From Rhizobiales bacterium TMED25 (GTDB taxonomy: Bacteria; Pseudomonadota; Alphaproteobacteria; Rhizobiales; TMED25), in NCBI GenBank assembly GCA_002168075.1, contig NHCE01000007.1:20525-84524 (forward strand): 64,000 bases of DNA, written 5' to 3'. Position numbers and translations under genes: made by a program. Shown one piece after another: positions 9,182 to 16,757 of the stretch (its first letter is position 1; each line of letters opens with the position of its first letter). The notes beneath the pieces are model-generated. The model saw nothing but the letters and a program-made list of their open reading frames with translations. It made no database searches and had not been told where the DNA came from.

Positions 9182-10039
9182 ATGAATAATAAACCTCTAA
9201 TAACTTTATACACACCCGGCAATAAGCCAGATTTAATCGAGAAAGCTTCGCGTTTTGAACCTGATGGGATAATTATTGATTTTGAAGATGCTGTCCCATT
9301 AAATATGAAAAGTGAAGTACGAAATAATATCTCTCAAAACATAATTCCTAATTTAAATATAACAACTTTAGTTAGAGTAAATAGTGAGAAGGAATTTCTA
9401 GAAGATGATTTAAGAGCGGTCGTAAATAAAAATATTTACGGTATTGCGCTTCCAATGGCCGAGTCTGTAAGCCAAGTCAAGTTTGTGGATCAAATACTTA
9501 CGGACCAAGAAAAGAAAGTTGGTCTAGAAATAAATTCTATAAAACTATTATTACTTATTGAGACTGCTTTGGGTGTGATCAAATGCTATGATATTTGTAG
9601 TGCTGCTGAGAGAGTTGAGTCGATAGTGTTTGGTAGTGCACAGGATGGTGATCTGCAAAGAGATTTAAGATCCGATTGGTCAATTGAAGGATTTGAATTG
9701 AACTATTCAAGATCAAGATCGTTAGTTGAAGCAAGAGCTGCAAAACTTCCATATATATTGGATGGAGCATATGGTGGAATTAATGACCTTGATGGATTAA
9801 AGTCAGAATGCGAATTAAGTAAAAGAATTGGGTATGATGGTAGAACTCTAATCCACCCGAGTCATATCAAGATTGCAAGAGAAGCATACGAGCCAAACCC
9901 AAAGGAGATTGAACTATATTCAAGAATGGTAATAGCATTTGAAGAAGCTGTTAAAAATGGACAGGCAGCAATTACATTTGAAAATAAACTCGTTGATTAT
10001 GCTATGTATAAGAAAGCAAAAGCTTTCCTTGATTTGTAA
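9182..10039 (+). CDS. CitE-like CoA-ester lyase (HpcH/HpaI aldolase family; malyl/citramalyl-CoA lyase type)
   Basis: A 285-residue TIM-barrel lyase of the CitE/Mcl/CLYBL group, which cleaves 3-hydroxyacyl-CoA dicarboxylates to acetyl-CoA plus glyoxylate or pyruvate. The N-terminal segment PDGIIIDFEDAVP, the Arg in LVRVNS, the Glu in LLIETALGV and the Asp in the AQDGDLQRDL region are the usual Mg and substrate-binding positions. GRTLIHPSHI near the C terminus is also typical. GGAAAGGA precedes the start. It forms a two-gene operon with the upstream CoA-transferase and is closed by the terminator at 10055-10084. Specificity (malyl, methylmalyl or citramalyl) cannot be told. Confidence 0.87.
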   Translation: MNNKPLITLYTPGNKPDLIEKASRFEPDGIIIDFEDAVPLNMKSEVRNNISQNIIPNLNITTLVRVNSEKEFLEDDLRAVVNKNIYGIALPMAESVSQVKFVDQILTDQEKKVGLEINSIKLLLLIETALGVIKCYDICSAAERVESIVFGSAQDGDLQRDLRSDWSIEGFELNYSRSRSLVEARAAKLPYILDGAYGGINDLDGLKSECELSKRIGYDGRTLIHPSHIKIAREAYEPNPKEIELYSRMVIAFEEAVKNGQAAITFENKLVDYAMYKKAKAFLDL

Positions 10040-10054
10040 GTTATGTGATCATAA

Positions 10055-10084
10055 AAAAAACCCAGCAATAAAACTGGGTTTTTT
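10055..10084. terminator. Bidirectional intrinsic terminator
   Basis: CCCAG at 10061-10065 pairs with CTGGG at 10074-10078 around an 8-base loop. The stem is extended by A-T pairs between the preceding A-run and the following T-run. The A-run on one side and T-run on the other make it functional in both directions. It lies exactly between the convergent CitE-like gene (ends 10039) and the ABC permease gene (ends 10110). Confidence 0.9.
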
Positions 10085-10109
10085 ATTTTTTCTAAATATG
10101 TTAAATAAG

Positions 10110-10967
10110 TTAGCTTGCCATTGTCCATTTACTTTTTCTTTTAGCGCTAACTTCCTCCATCCTAGAGTGTCTTCTCCAGTAAATTACTTTATAGTCCATA
10201 TACTCCATAAGAGTAAAGAGACTTAAGCCCATCAAAGACATAACTATAAGAGCGGCAAAACTACCATCCATATTTAACCTGAAAGCAAATCGTTGCATCA
10301 AAATTCCAACCCCTTCTGAGGCTGAGAAAAACTGAGCTACAACAGTACCAATCAAGGCACCTGTCATTGCAAGTTTTAATCCAGCAATAATTATTGGTGT
10401 CGCGGTTGGGATTTGACATTTCCAAAAGAATTGTCTTTTAGTTGCACCTAGTGACCTAAACAACTCTGTAGCATCCTTATCAATGTGCAACAATCCAGTT
10501 AATGTGTTAATAAATGGAGGGAAAAAGCAAACAAGAGCAGCAAGAGCTATCTTAGAACTATATCCAAAACCAAACCATGCAATAATAAATGGTGTTACTG
10601 CAATACCTGGTGTTACATTAAATACCACTGCATATGGAGCCCAATATCTTCTAAATACAGGACTAATTGCAGCAGATATTGCCAAACCCATACCAATGCT
10701 GACACCAATGATGAAGCCCATGATAGCTTCGTACATTGTAATTATATAATGCCAATATATTGATCCGGTAACAAAAAACATTTCGTAGAGTCTATATGCA
10801 ATAGATGTAGGAGCTGGCATTATAAGTTCATTTACATGACCTAGTCTTGATCCGAGTTCCCATCCACCGAAGAGGACAATAAACACAGTTAAATGCATTG
10901 CAAGTTTTTTAAGTGGTGAGAGTTCCTTAACTCCGGCTAGTACGCCGTCTGATCCGATATCACTCAT
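10110..10967 (-). CDS. ABC transporter permease, NitT/TauT (SsuC/TauC) type, second permease
   Basis: A 285-residue inner-membrane permease of the BPD_transp_1 family with about six hydrophobic segments. The EAA coupling loop is readable as ELFRSLGATKRQFFWKCQIPTATP. It overlaps the upstream permease gene by 4 bp (ATGA), showing translational coupling. With the other permease (10964-11839) and the ATPase (11836-12609) it would form a heterodimeric importer. Homologues import taurine, alkanesulfonates, nitrate, bicarbonate or pyrimidine precursors; the substrate is not readable. No periplasmic binding protein is encoded next to it. Confidence 0.87.
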   Translation of the reverse strand: MSDIGSDGVLAGVKELSPLKKLAMHLTVFIVLFGGWELGSRLGHVNELIMPAPTSIAYRLYEMFFVTGSIYWHYIITMYEAIMGFIIGVSIGMGLAISAAISPVFRRYWAPYAVVFNVTPGIAVTPFIIAWFGFGYSSKIALAALVCFFPPFINTLTGLLHIDKDATELFRSLGATKRQFFWKCQIPTATPIIIAGLKLAMTGALIGTVVAQFFSASEGVGILMQRFAFRLNMDGSFAALIVMSLMGLSLFTLMEYMDYKVIYWRRHSRMEEVSAKRKSKWTMAS

Positions 10968-11839
10968 ACGCTTACCTCCTTGTGAAATTTAATTTTTCTC
11001 TTAGCACTTTTCTTTGTCATAAGATCATCACTTAACCAGTATAGAACTCTTTTATCTATAATTTCCATGGTTCTAAATAGTAAGAAACCATATAAGGTAA
11101 TAGATAATAAACCAGCAAAGGCAGATGGCATATTAAGAGACATTGTATATCTAGCCATTAAAATACCCATACCTGCTTGTGCGGATATAAATTCTGCAAC
11201 CAGAGCTCCACCGAAGGCGGATCCAACAGCAAGCTTCAATCCAGCATTCATAGTTGGAAGTGCAGTTGGAATCATAAGTCTCCAGAATACTTGTCTCCGT
11301 GTTGCACCGAGTGATCTAAATAGCTCATACGATTCTTCTTCAACACCCAACAAACCTGTAATCGTGTTTACAAAAGGTGCAAAGAAACAAACTAGAGCAG
11401 CTAGTGCAACTTTTGAACTCATACCAAATCCAAACCATGTAACGAATATTGGACCGAGTGCAATCCTTGGAGTAGCTTCAACAATAATGATGTAAGGCTT
11501 TAAGAACTGTCTGAATGTATCACTTAGAACAGCTGCGACAGCTAGTCCAATTCCAATCACACAACCTATAAAACATCCAACCATAGCCTCTTGAAACGTT
11601 ACCCAAAGGTGATACCATACGTTTCCTTGTGTTACATAGATTTTCCATATTGAGGCTACAACATCCGTAGGCCTTGGTAAGAGAAGTGGATTACTAAAAC
11701 CCGTTCTGTTTGCCATTTCCCATATGAACATTAATACAAAGAATATTATTGTATGCCGAACGACAGCACCACCGGTACTGCCTTTATAATCTGCTGCAAG
11801 TTCAATATTACTGACTTGTGCTTCTTGATCCATACTCAT
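10964..11839 (-). CDS. ABC transporter permease, NitT/TauT (SsuC/TauC) type, first permease
   Basis: A 291-residue inner-membrane permease paralogous to its neighbour. It has hydrophobic segments from about residue 30 and the EAA loop ELFRSLGATRRQVFWRLMIPTALP. Its ATG overlaps the ATPase stop codon by 4 bp; a second ATG two codons later (11833) is an alternative start. Two non-identical permeases in one SsuC/TauC-type operon imply a heterodimer, whereas the classic taurine and sulfonate systems use one permease gene. Confidence 0.87.
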   Translation of the reverse strand: MSMDQEAQVSNIELAADYKGSTGGAVVRHTIIFFVLMFIWEMANRTGFSNPLLLPRPTDVVASIWKIYVTQGNVWYHLWVTFQEAMVGCFIGCVIGIGLAVAAVLSDTFRQFLKPYIIIVEATPRIALGPIFVTWFGFGMSSKVALAALVCFFAPFVNTITGLLGVEEESYELFRSLGATRRQVFWRLMIPTALPTMNAGLKLAVGSAFGGALVAEFISAQAGMGILMARYTMSLNMPSAFAGLLSITLYGFLLFRTMEIIDKRVLYWLSDDLMTKKSAKRKIKFHKEVSV

Positions 11840-12609
11840 AGCGGTTGTTCCTCTAAATGACTGGCAAGAACATCTCTGACTTCCTGAACATATTTTTGGA
11901 ATTCTGGAGTTGTTTCCATATCAATAGATCGAGGTTTTGGAAGATCAATTTCGATTTGGGCTGCAATTCTACCTGGTCTAGGTGTCATTACAAATACCTG
12001 ATCACCAAGGAATATTGCTTCTGTAATATTGTGAGTAACAAATACAGTTGTTATATTTGGGTCATCAACAATCCTAAGTAACTCAACATTTAATCTCTCA
12101 CGAGTAAATTCATCTAGTGCTCCAAATGGTTCATCTAGAAGCATTATATCTGCTCCAGTTTGTAGCAGTCTTGCTAAAGCAACACGTTGTTGCATACCCC
12201 CTGAGAGCTGCCTTGGAAATGAAAACTCAAAGTCTTGAAGACCAACCAATTGAAGATGATCCCATGCTTTCTTTTTTGCCTCTGGAGATACAGTTCCCCT
12301 AATTTCATCTGGTAAAAGAACATTTTCAACTGCAGTACGCCAATCTAGTAGCACTGCTTTTTGGAACATCATGCCGATGTCACTTCGAGGTCCAACAACC
12401 TCAGAGTTTCTTACCAGTAAATCTCCATCTGTTTTTTCAATCAGACCCGATATTAGTCTTAATAGTGTTGATTTACCACATCCACTTGGCCCTACTAAAG
12501 ATATGAATGAACCACGGGGTATAGTAAAATTGGCGTCTTCTACAGCTATCACAGTTTCTGTGAATTGCTTTCTAAGACCGCCTCCTTGAATGACTATGTC
12601 ATCAGCCAT
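11836..12609 (-). CDS. ABC transporter ATP-binding protein, NitT/TauT (SsuB/TauB) type
   Basis: A 257-residue ABC ATPase. The Walker A motif is GPSGCGKST (residues 40-48), the Q-loop is near Q83, the signature is LSGGMQ (135-140), Walker B is IMLLDE with its Glu at 160, the D-loop is GALD and the switch histidine is H193 in FVTHN. All catalytic elements are intact. It is first in the operon, with a strong GGGAGGAA ribosome site just before ATG 12609 and a palindrome at 12633-12647 upstream. It energises import through the two permeases that follow with 4-bp overlaps. Confidence 0.92.
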   Translation of the reverse strand: MADDIVIQGGGLRKQFTETVIAVEDANFTIPRGSFISLVGPSGCGKSTLLRLISGLIEKTDGDLLVRNSEVVGPRSDIGMMFQKAVLLDWRTAVENVLLPDEIRGTVSPEAKKKAWDHLQLVGLQDFEFSFPRQLSGGMQQRVALARLLQTGADIMLLDEPFGALDEFTRERLNVELLRIVDDPNITTVFVTHNITEAIFLGDQVFVMTPRPGRIAAQIEIDLPKPRSIDMETTPEFQKYVQEVRDVLASHLEEQPL

Positions 12610-12632
12610 AATGAATTTCCTCCCATTATAAT

Positions 12633-12647
12633 ATGCAGGTTCTGCAT
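12633..12647. promoter_or_regulatory. Perfect inverted repeat upstream of the ABC operon, possible operator
   Basis: ATGCAG-GTT-CTGCAT is a perfect 6-bp inverted repeat 24 bp upstream of the ATPase start. On the minus strand it is directly followed by TATAAT (12630-12625), so it would lie in a promoter spacer if that box is used. However, that box is very close to the ribosome site, and no good -35 box (CAATCA at the expected place) is present. It could equally be a short hairpin in the leader. Function is inferred only from symmetry and position. Confidence 0.4.
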
Positions 12648-12844
12648 TGATTGGTTATTGTGTCTATTTCAAATATAGAAATATTTAAAGTTACTTTTTA
12701 GCAATATTTTAATTAAAGTGAAAGGAAAATTTACATATTAGTCAAAAAAAATTGATTAATGCATTTGAATGGTTTGATTTAAAAAAAAAAATTGTATTAT
12801 CTGTGTATAACTTTTTTTTTAAAATTATTTTAATTTGTAAACAT
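12648..12844. other. AT-rich intergenic spacer between divergent operons
   Basis: Together with the flanking palindrome and promoter this fills the 292-bp gap between the ABC ATPase and the CMD-family gene. It contains homopolymer runs (for example ten A and nine T around 12781-12820) and no open reading frame, tRNA or recognisable riboswitch. I looked for a TPP-riboswitch core, because NitT/TauT importers can carry thiamine precursors, and saw none. Confidence 0.6.
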
Positions 12845-12874
12845 TTGCAAAAAATTTTGTACAAAAATTACATA
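12845..12874 (+). promoter_or_regulatory. Candidate sigma70-type promoter for the CMD-AKR pair
   Basis: TTGCAA (12845-12850), an 18-bp spacer and TACATA (12869-12874) lie about 27 bp before the start codon at 12902. The match is moderate and the region is very AT-rich, so chance matches are common. Confidence 0.35.
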
Positions 12875-12901
12875 GTTAAAAATTATTGTCGGGAGAAATA
12901 G

Positions 12902-13471
12902 ATGAGATTAGAAAATCTGGAATATGAAAATATGAATAGAGAGCAAAAAAAAATACATGATGAAATTTCAGCTGGGCCGAGAGGTAGTGTCAGAGGACCA
13001 CTTGCTGTTTGGATGCATAGACCCGGACTAGCTGACAAAGCTCAGTCACTTGGAGCATATTGCCGATATAATTCATCCTTGGAACCAATTTTATCAGAAT
13101 TTGCTATTTGTTTAATAGCAAGAATATGGGGGGCTGGTTATGAATGGAAAGTACATAGTAAAATAGCAATAGAAGCTGGGGTTAGCAAATCGATTATAGA
13201 TGAAATTGAAGTTGGTGCCAAACCATCTAATCTCACTAGAGAACAAAAGGTAATATATGATTTTACGATGCTATTACATAAAGATAAAAAAGTTAGTGAT
13301 AAAATTTACCAGGATAGTGCCAATGTTCTTGGATCAGACAGGCTGGTAGATTTGGTTGGTTTGCTTGGTTACTACACAATTATTTCTATGACAATAAATG
13401 TTTTTGGAGTTCAGCACACAGAATTATCTAGTCCATACATGCAAGATTTGGAGAATGATATTGAAATATAA
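12902..13471 (+). CDS. Carboxymuconolactone decarboxylase (CMD/AhpD-like) family protein
   Basis: A 189-residue all-helical CMD-family protein. The segment SEFAICLIARIWGAGYEWKVHSKIA matches the family core E...L..AR....YEW..H, while the CxxC of AhpD-type disulfide reductases is absent. A decarboxylase/lactonase-like or unknown role is therefore more likely than peroxide defence. GGGAG precedes ATG 12902. Its 3' end overlaps the aldo/keto reductase start, so the two are translationally coupled and probably act in the same pathway. Confidence 0.82.
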   Translation: MRLENLEYENMNREQKKIHDEISAGPRGSVRGPLAVWMHRPGLADKAQSLGAYCRYNSSLEPILSEFAICLIARIWGAGYEWKVHSKIAIEAGVSKSIIDEIEVGAKPSNLTREQKVIYDFTMLLHKDKKVSDKIYQDSANVLGSDRLVDLVGLLGYYTIISMTINVFGVQHTELSSPYMQDLENDIEI

Positions 13472-14465
13472 TAATTTTGGAAAGACTGGTTTAAAAGTCT
13501 CAGAAATTGGGTTCGGTGGAGCTGCAATTGGTTACACTTCTGGAGAAGATGAAGATCAAGCTTGTATCACTTGTGTAAAGAAAGCAATTGATTTTGGAAT
13601 TAATTTTTTTGATACATCTCCTGTATATGGCCGTTCAGAAATTAATTTAGGTAGGGCAATAAATGAAAAAAGGGATAAAATAATAGTAGCTTCAAAAGTC
13701 AGAATTTCTGACATCAGCGACTTAGAAAAAATGAAAACTGTAATATCAACTTCAGTCGAGAAAAGCTTAGTAAGATTAAAAACGGATTATATTGATATAT
13801 TGCAGATTCATCATCAGGTTGGCGACACAAGAGGGAAATATCAATTTAGAAATAATCCCCCAGAATTTGCTCCTAGATTAGATTTTCATGATTGCATTGA
13901 TTTTGTGCATAATGTGGATCATCTAATTCAGTCAGGAAAAATCCGATTTATTGGACTCACCGGATGGGATGGCGATTACAAAACTCTTAAAATGTTATTA
14001 GAATCTGGAAAGTTTTCTTCAATCCAAATACTATATAATGTCTTAAATCAAACAGCGAATGGTAAACATATTATTTCGAATTCTGACTGTAATCAGGGTA
14101 GTGGGAATGGAAGTGGAAGCATTCTTGACCTTGCTCATGCAAATAATATTGCTGTGCTGGGGATTCGTTCTCTTGCTAATGGTGCGATTGTAGATAATTT
14201 AAATCGTAAATTAAATCAACAAGATAAAGTGAGTATTGATCACAGGCAAGCAAAAGAGTTAAAAGCTATACTGCGAAGAGAGGATTTAAGTTTATCGCAA
14301 TTAGCATTGTTATTTTGTCTTAAAAATAAAAAAATCTCATCGGTTATAACTGGTTTAAAAACAATTAACGAACTTGAAGAGATTATAAATATCAGAAGTT
14401 TGGATGATTTAACAATACAAAACTTGAATACCATAGCATCATGGTATGATAACATTTCCGTGTAA
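13461..14465 (+). CDS. Aldo/keto reductase
   Basis: An aldo/keto reductase of about 334 residues. I chose the TTG start at 13461: GGAG at 13450-13453 is 7 bp upstream, and the resulting N terminus MKYNNFGKTGLKVSEIGFGG matches the family closely. ATG at 13455 is the alternative but has no usable spacing. The catalytic tetrad is visible: Asp and Tyr in FFDTSPVYG, Lys in IVASKV and His in ILQIHH. The family reduces aldehydes and ketones with NADPH. A tract rich in Gly, Ser and Asn (around 14085-14120) looks like an inserted loop. It overlaps the CMD gene by 11 bp and ends 85 bp before infA. Confidence 0.85.
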   Translation: MKYNNFGKTGLKVSEIGFGGAAIGYTSGEDEDQACITCVKKAIDFGINFFDTSPVYGRSEINLGRAINEKRDKIIVASKVRISDISDLEKMKTVISTSVEKSLVRLKTDYIDILQIHHQVGDTRGKYQFRNNPPEFAPRLDFHDCIDFVHNVDHLIQSGKIRFIGLTGWDGDYKTLKMLLESGKFSSIQILYNVLNQTANGKHIISNSDCNQGSGNGSGSILDLAHANNIAVLGIRSLANGAIVDNLNRKLNQQDKVSIDHRQAKELKAILRREDLSLSQLALLFCLKNKKISSVITGLKTINELEEIINIRSLDDLTIQNLNTIASWYDNISV

Positions 14466-14550
14466 TGGAAGAAAATAATATTCTAATCATCCATTACCTA
14501 TGTTATAGATGTATAACTTAGAATATATAAAAATATAAGAGTGAGATTTT

Positions 14551-14823
14551 ATGGCTAAAGAGGAATTACTTGAGTTAGAAGGTGTAGTGACAGATGTCCT
14601 TCCAGATGCGCGTTTCAGAGTTATGTTAGATAATGAACACGAGATTGTCGCTTACACGGCGGGAAAAATGAAAAAACATAGAATAAGGACTTTAATTGGT
14701 GACAAAGTTACTGTTGAAATGACGCCTTATGACCTTGATAAAGGCAGAATAATATTTAGACATAAAGATGAGAAGGCTCCAGCTACTAGATCACAAGCAA
14801 GAAAGAACTTTCGTAGAAGATAA
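14551..14823 (+). CDS. infA: Translation initiation factor IF-1
   Basis: A 90-residue S1/OB-fold protein. The sequence [41 protein letters not shown] and [13 protein letters not shown] are diagnostic of IF-1, which binds the ribosomal A site during initiation. The C terminus is extended by about 18 basic residues ([16 protein letters not shown]) compared with the 72-residue E. coli protein; such extensions occur in alphaproteobacteria. Unusually, its neighbours are an aldo/keto reductase and an amidohydrolase, not maf/yacG as in many alphaproteobacteria. GAGTGAG lies before the ATG. Confidence 0.96.
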   Translation: MAKEELLELEGVVTDVLPDARFRVMLDNEHEIVAYTAGKMKKHRIRTLIGDKVTVEMTPYDLDKGRIIFRHKDEKAPATRSQARKNFRRR

Positions 14824-14886
14824 TCACTCTGCATAATTTAGTCATGGCGACTGTTCTTAAAAATGAAACAAGGAAATAAATGAAAA

Positions 14887-15795
14887 ATGTATGATGGTCC
14901 CATTATTGATACTCACCATCATATTTGGATTGTAAAAAACTATCCTTGGCTCACAGCAGCACCTTCTCCTAAAATCTTTGGTTCAAGTTATGAATTATTA
15001 CGACACGATTATTTAGTAAATGACCTTATCAAAGACTTTGGTGGGAATAATATTGTAAAGTCAGTTCATGAGCAGGCCCATTATAATCCTCCCGATCATA
15101 TAGGAGAAACTAAATGGTTGCAAAGCATTGCAGACCAAAATAGCTATCCAAACGGAATAGTAGGTTATGCTGATATTAGTGCATCTGATATCGCTTGTGT
15201 TCTTGATGGTCACATTAAATACCCAAATTTTAGAGGTATAAGACAAGTTGTTGCTTGGCATCCATCGAAGCCTGAATGGCAGATTGTTGATAGACCAGAC
15301 TATTGTCTCTCAAAGAAATTTCACCTTGGTCTAGAACAACTCGAAATTCGTGGTTTACATTTTGAACTACAAGGTTTTCCTAATCAATTTAATTTCTTTT
15401 CGAAATTAATAACGAGCCATCAAAGCTTACGGTTCTGTTTGGTGCATGGAGGATTGCTAGTCGGTGATGACGAGGTTAATTTTGATGAATGGCGAAGAGG
15501 TATAGAAATGCTATCACAATTCAAAAACCTTTATGTTAAATGTTCTGGATTAAATGTGTTGAATTGGACTAACAATCCGAGATCTTTAGAAGCAATTACA
15601 AGACAATATAATGCAATAATTGATATGTTTGGCGCTGAGAGATGTTTTTTTGGGAGTAATTTTCCAGTAGAAAAAATAAAAATTAGCTACGATACTGTTA
15701 TTAAATTATGCAAATTGGCCCTCATTGAACGAACAGAGTCAGAGGTTCGAGCATTTTTTCATGATAGCGCCGACGATTTTTATAGATTAACTTAG
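14887..15795 (+). CDS. Amidohydrolase family TIM-barrel hydrolase (2-pyrone-4,6-dicarboxylate lactonase/fuconolactonase-like)
   Basis: A 302-residue amidohydrolase-2 family protein. The metal-site motif DTHHHIW (residues 8-14) is followed by RGIRQV, an LVHGG strand and an FGSNFPV C-terminal motif that supplies the usual late acidic or aromatic position. Relatives hydrolyse lactones such as L-fuconolactone, L-rhamnonolactone or 2-pyrone-4,6-dicarboxylate. In the superfamily's FGSDxP motif the Asp is usual; here it reads FGSNFP, a conservative change worth noting. It follows infA by 63 bp and converges on the DMT transporter gene with 27 bp between them. Confidence 0.8.
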   Translation: MYDGPIIDTHHHIWIVKNYPWLTAAPSPKIFGSSYELLRHDYLVNDLIKDFGGNNIVKSVHEQAHYNPPDHIGETKWLQSIADQNSYPNGIVGYADISASDIACVLDGHIKYPNFRGIRQVVAWHPSKPEWQIVDRPDYCLSKKFHLGLEQLEIRGLHFELQGFPNQFNFFSKLITSHQSLRFCLVHGGLLVGDDEVNFDEWRRGIEMLSQFKNLYVKCSGLNVLNWTNNPRSLEAITRQYNAIIDMFGAERCFFGSNFPVEKIKISYDTVIKLCKLALIERTESEVRAFFHDSADDFYRLT

Positions 15796-15822
15796 ACAAA
15801 GAAATTACTCTCGTCATTTTTT

Positions 15823-16716
15823 TTACAAAATATTTTTCTTTTCATAGTTAGCCAAGATAACAGCTACTACAATACATAAAAAACCAAATAATATTTTTGA
15901 AGATATTGGCTCATGCAGGATGATTGCACCTAAAATTATTGACCACAGCGGATTAAATCCAACAGTCATCGATACACCTGTTGGACTCGACATTATAATC
16001 GCCTGCTGAAAAATATATTGCATAAGAGCGACACCTGGAATTGCTAAAATTAATAATACCATCCATCCATGCGCATCAAAGGACAGCGATCCACTCAGCG
16101 GGTTTCCAAAAAATAACGCTAAGAATAGCATCATTGAGGAACCTATCAGCATTGGCCATACTGCAAATGTATAAGTACCATATTTTATTATTAAATTTCT
16201 AGATTTAACTAGATATAACGAGTTGAAAAAAGCTGCAGTAAACATCAGAAAATCACCCATTAGAGCATTTGGAGCTTCATCGCCAATTTTATCACTTAAT
16301 GTCACAGATATACCGGCAATTGCTATGAACATTGCTAAAACTTTAAATAGGTTTGTTCGCTCAGTACCCAATATCAAACCGAGAATAAGCGTAATTATTG
16401 GCTGAGCTGTAAATACAATAGCACCCCTAGCTGCGGTTGTATGTTCCAATCCAGCAGCAAATGCGATAGGAAAAGCAACATAAAAAGAAAAAGATAAAAA
16501 TAATATAGCTTTCCAATCTGCTATCTCTAGGGGTTTTAGCTTTTTAATTATGGCAAATATGAGAAATAATACAATTCCTCCAATAAAATATCTAGCACCC
16601 GGCAATGAGAATGCATCACTCTCTGGCATAAGATATCTTGTTAGGACTACAGTCATTCCTCCAAGCGATGCTGATGTTGATGCAAGTATTGCACCTAAAT
16701 AATTTCTACTTATCAT
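15823..16716 (-). CDS. DMT superfamily (EamA) transporter
   Basis: A 297-residue inner-membrane protein with about ten hydrophobic segments arranged as two EamA repeats, the second containing FNPLWSIILGAIILHEPIS, a signature of this superfamily. EamA proteins export or exchange amino acids, purines and other metabolites; the substrate is not readable. It lies downstream of the FAD-linked oxidase on the same strand with a 41-bp gap, so co-transcription is likely. Confidence 0.85.
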   Translation of the reverse strand: MISRNYLGAILASTSASLGGMTVVLTRYLMPESDAFSLPGARYFIGGIVLFLIFAIIKKLKPLEIADWKAILFLSFSFYVAFPIAFAAGLEHTTAARGAIVFTAQPIITLILGLILGTERTNLFKVLAMFIAIAGISVTLSDKIGDEAPNALMGDFLMFTAAFFNSLYLVKSRNLIIKYGTYTFAVWPMLIGSSMMLFLALFFGNPLSGSLSFDAHGWMVLLILAIPGVALMQYIFQQAIIMSSPTGVSMTVGFNPLWSIILGAIILHEPISSKILFGFLCIVVAVILANYEKKNIL

Positions 16717-16757
16717 ATTTTATTCAATAATTCGTGTTTGTAGATAATTTCTTAAAA

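Noticed and set aside
9939..10226. 95-codon plus-strand open frame over the terminator region
   Set aside because: It crosses the end of the CitE-like gene and a strong intrinsic terminator, and has no domain or ribosome site.
11067..11495. 142-codon plus-strand open frame within the ABC permease
   Set aside because: Shadow of the permease gene on the other strand; the permease has an EAA loop and membrane helices.
12610..12901. TPP riboswitch before the NitT/TauT importer
   Set aside because: Checked because such importers can move thiamine precursors. The conserved CUGAGA and ACCUGA cores are absent on both strands.
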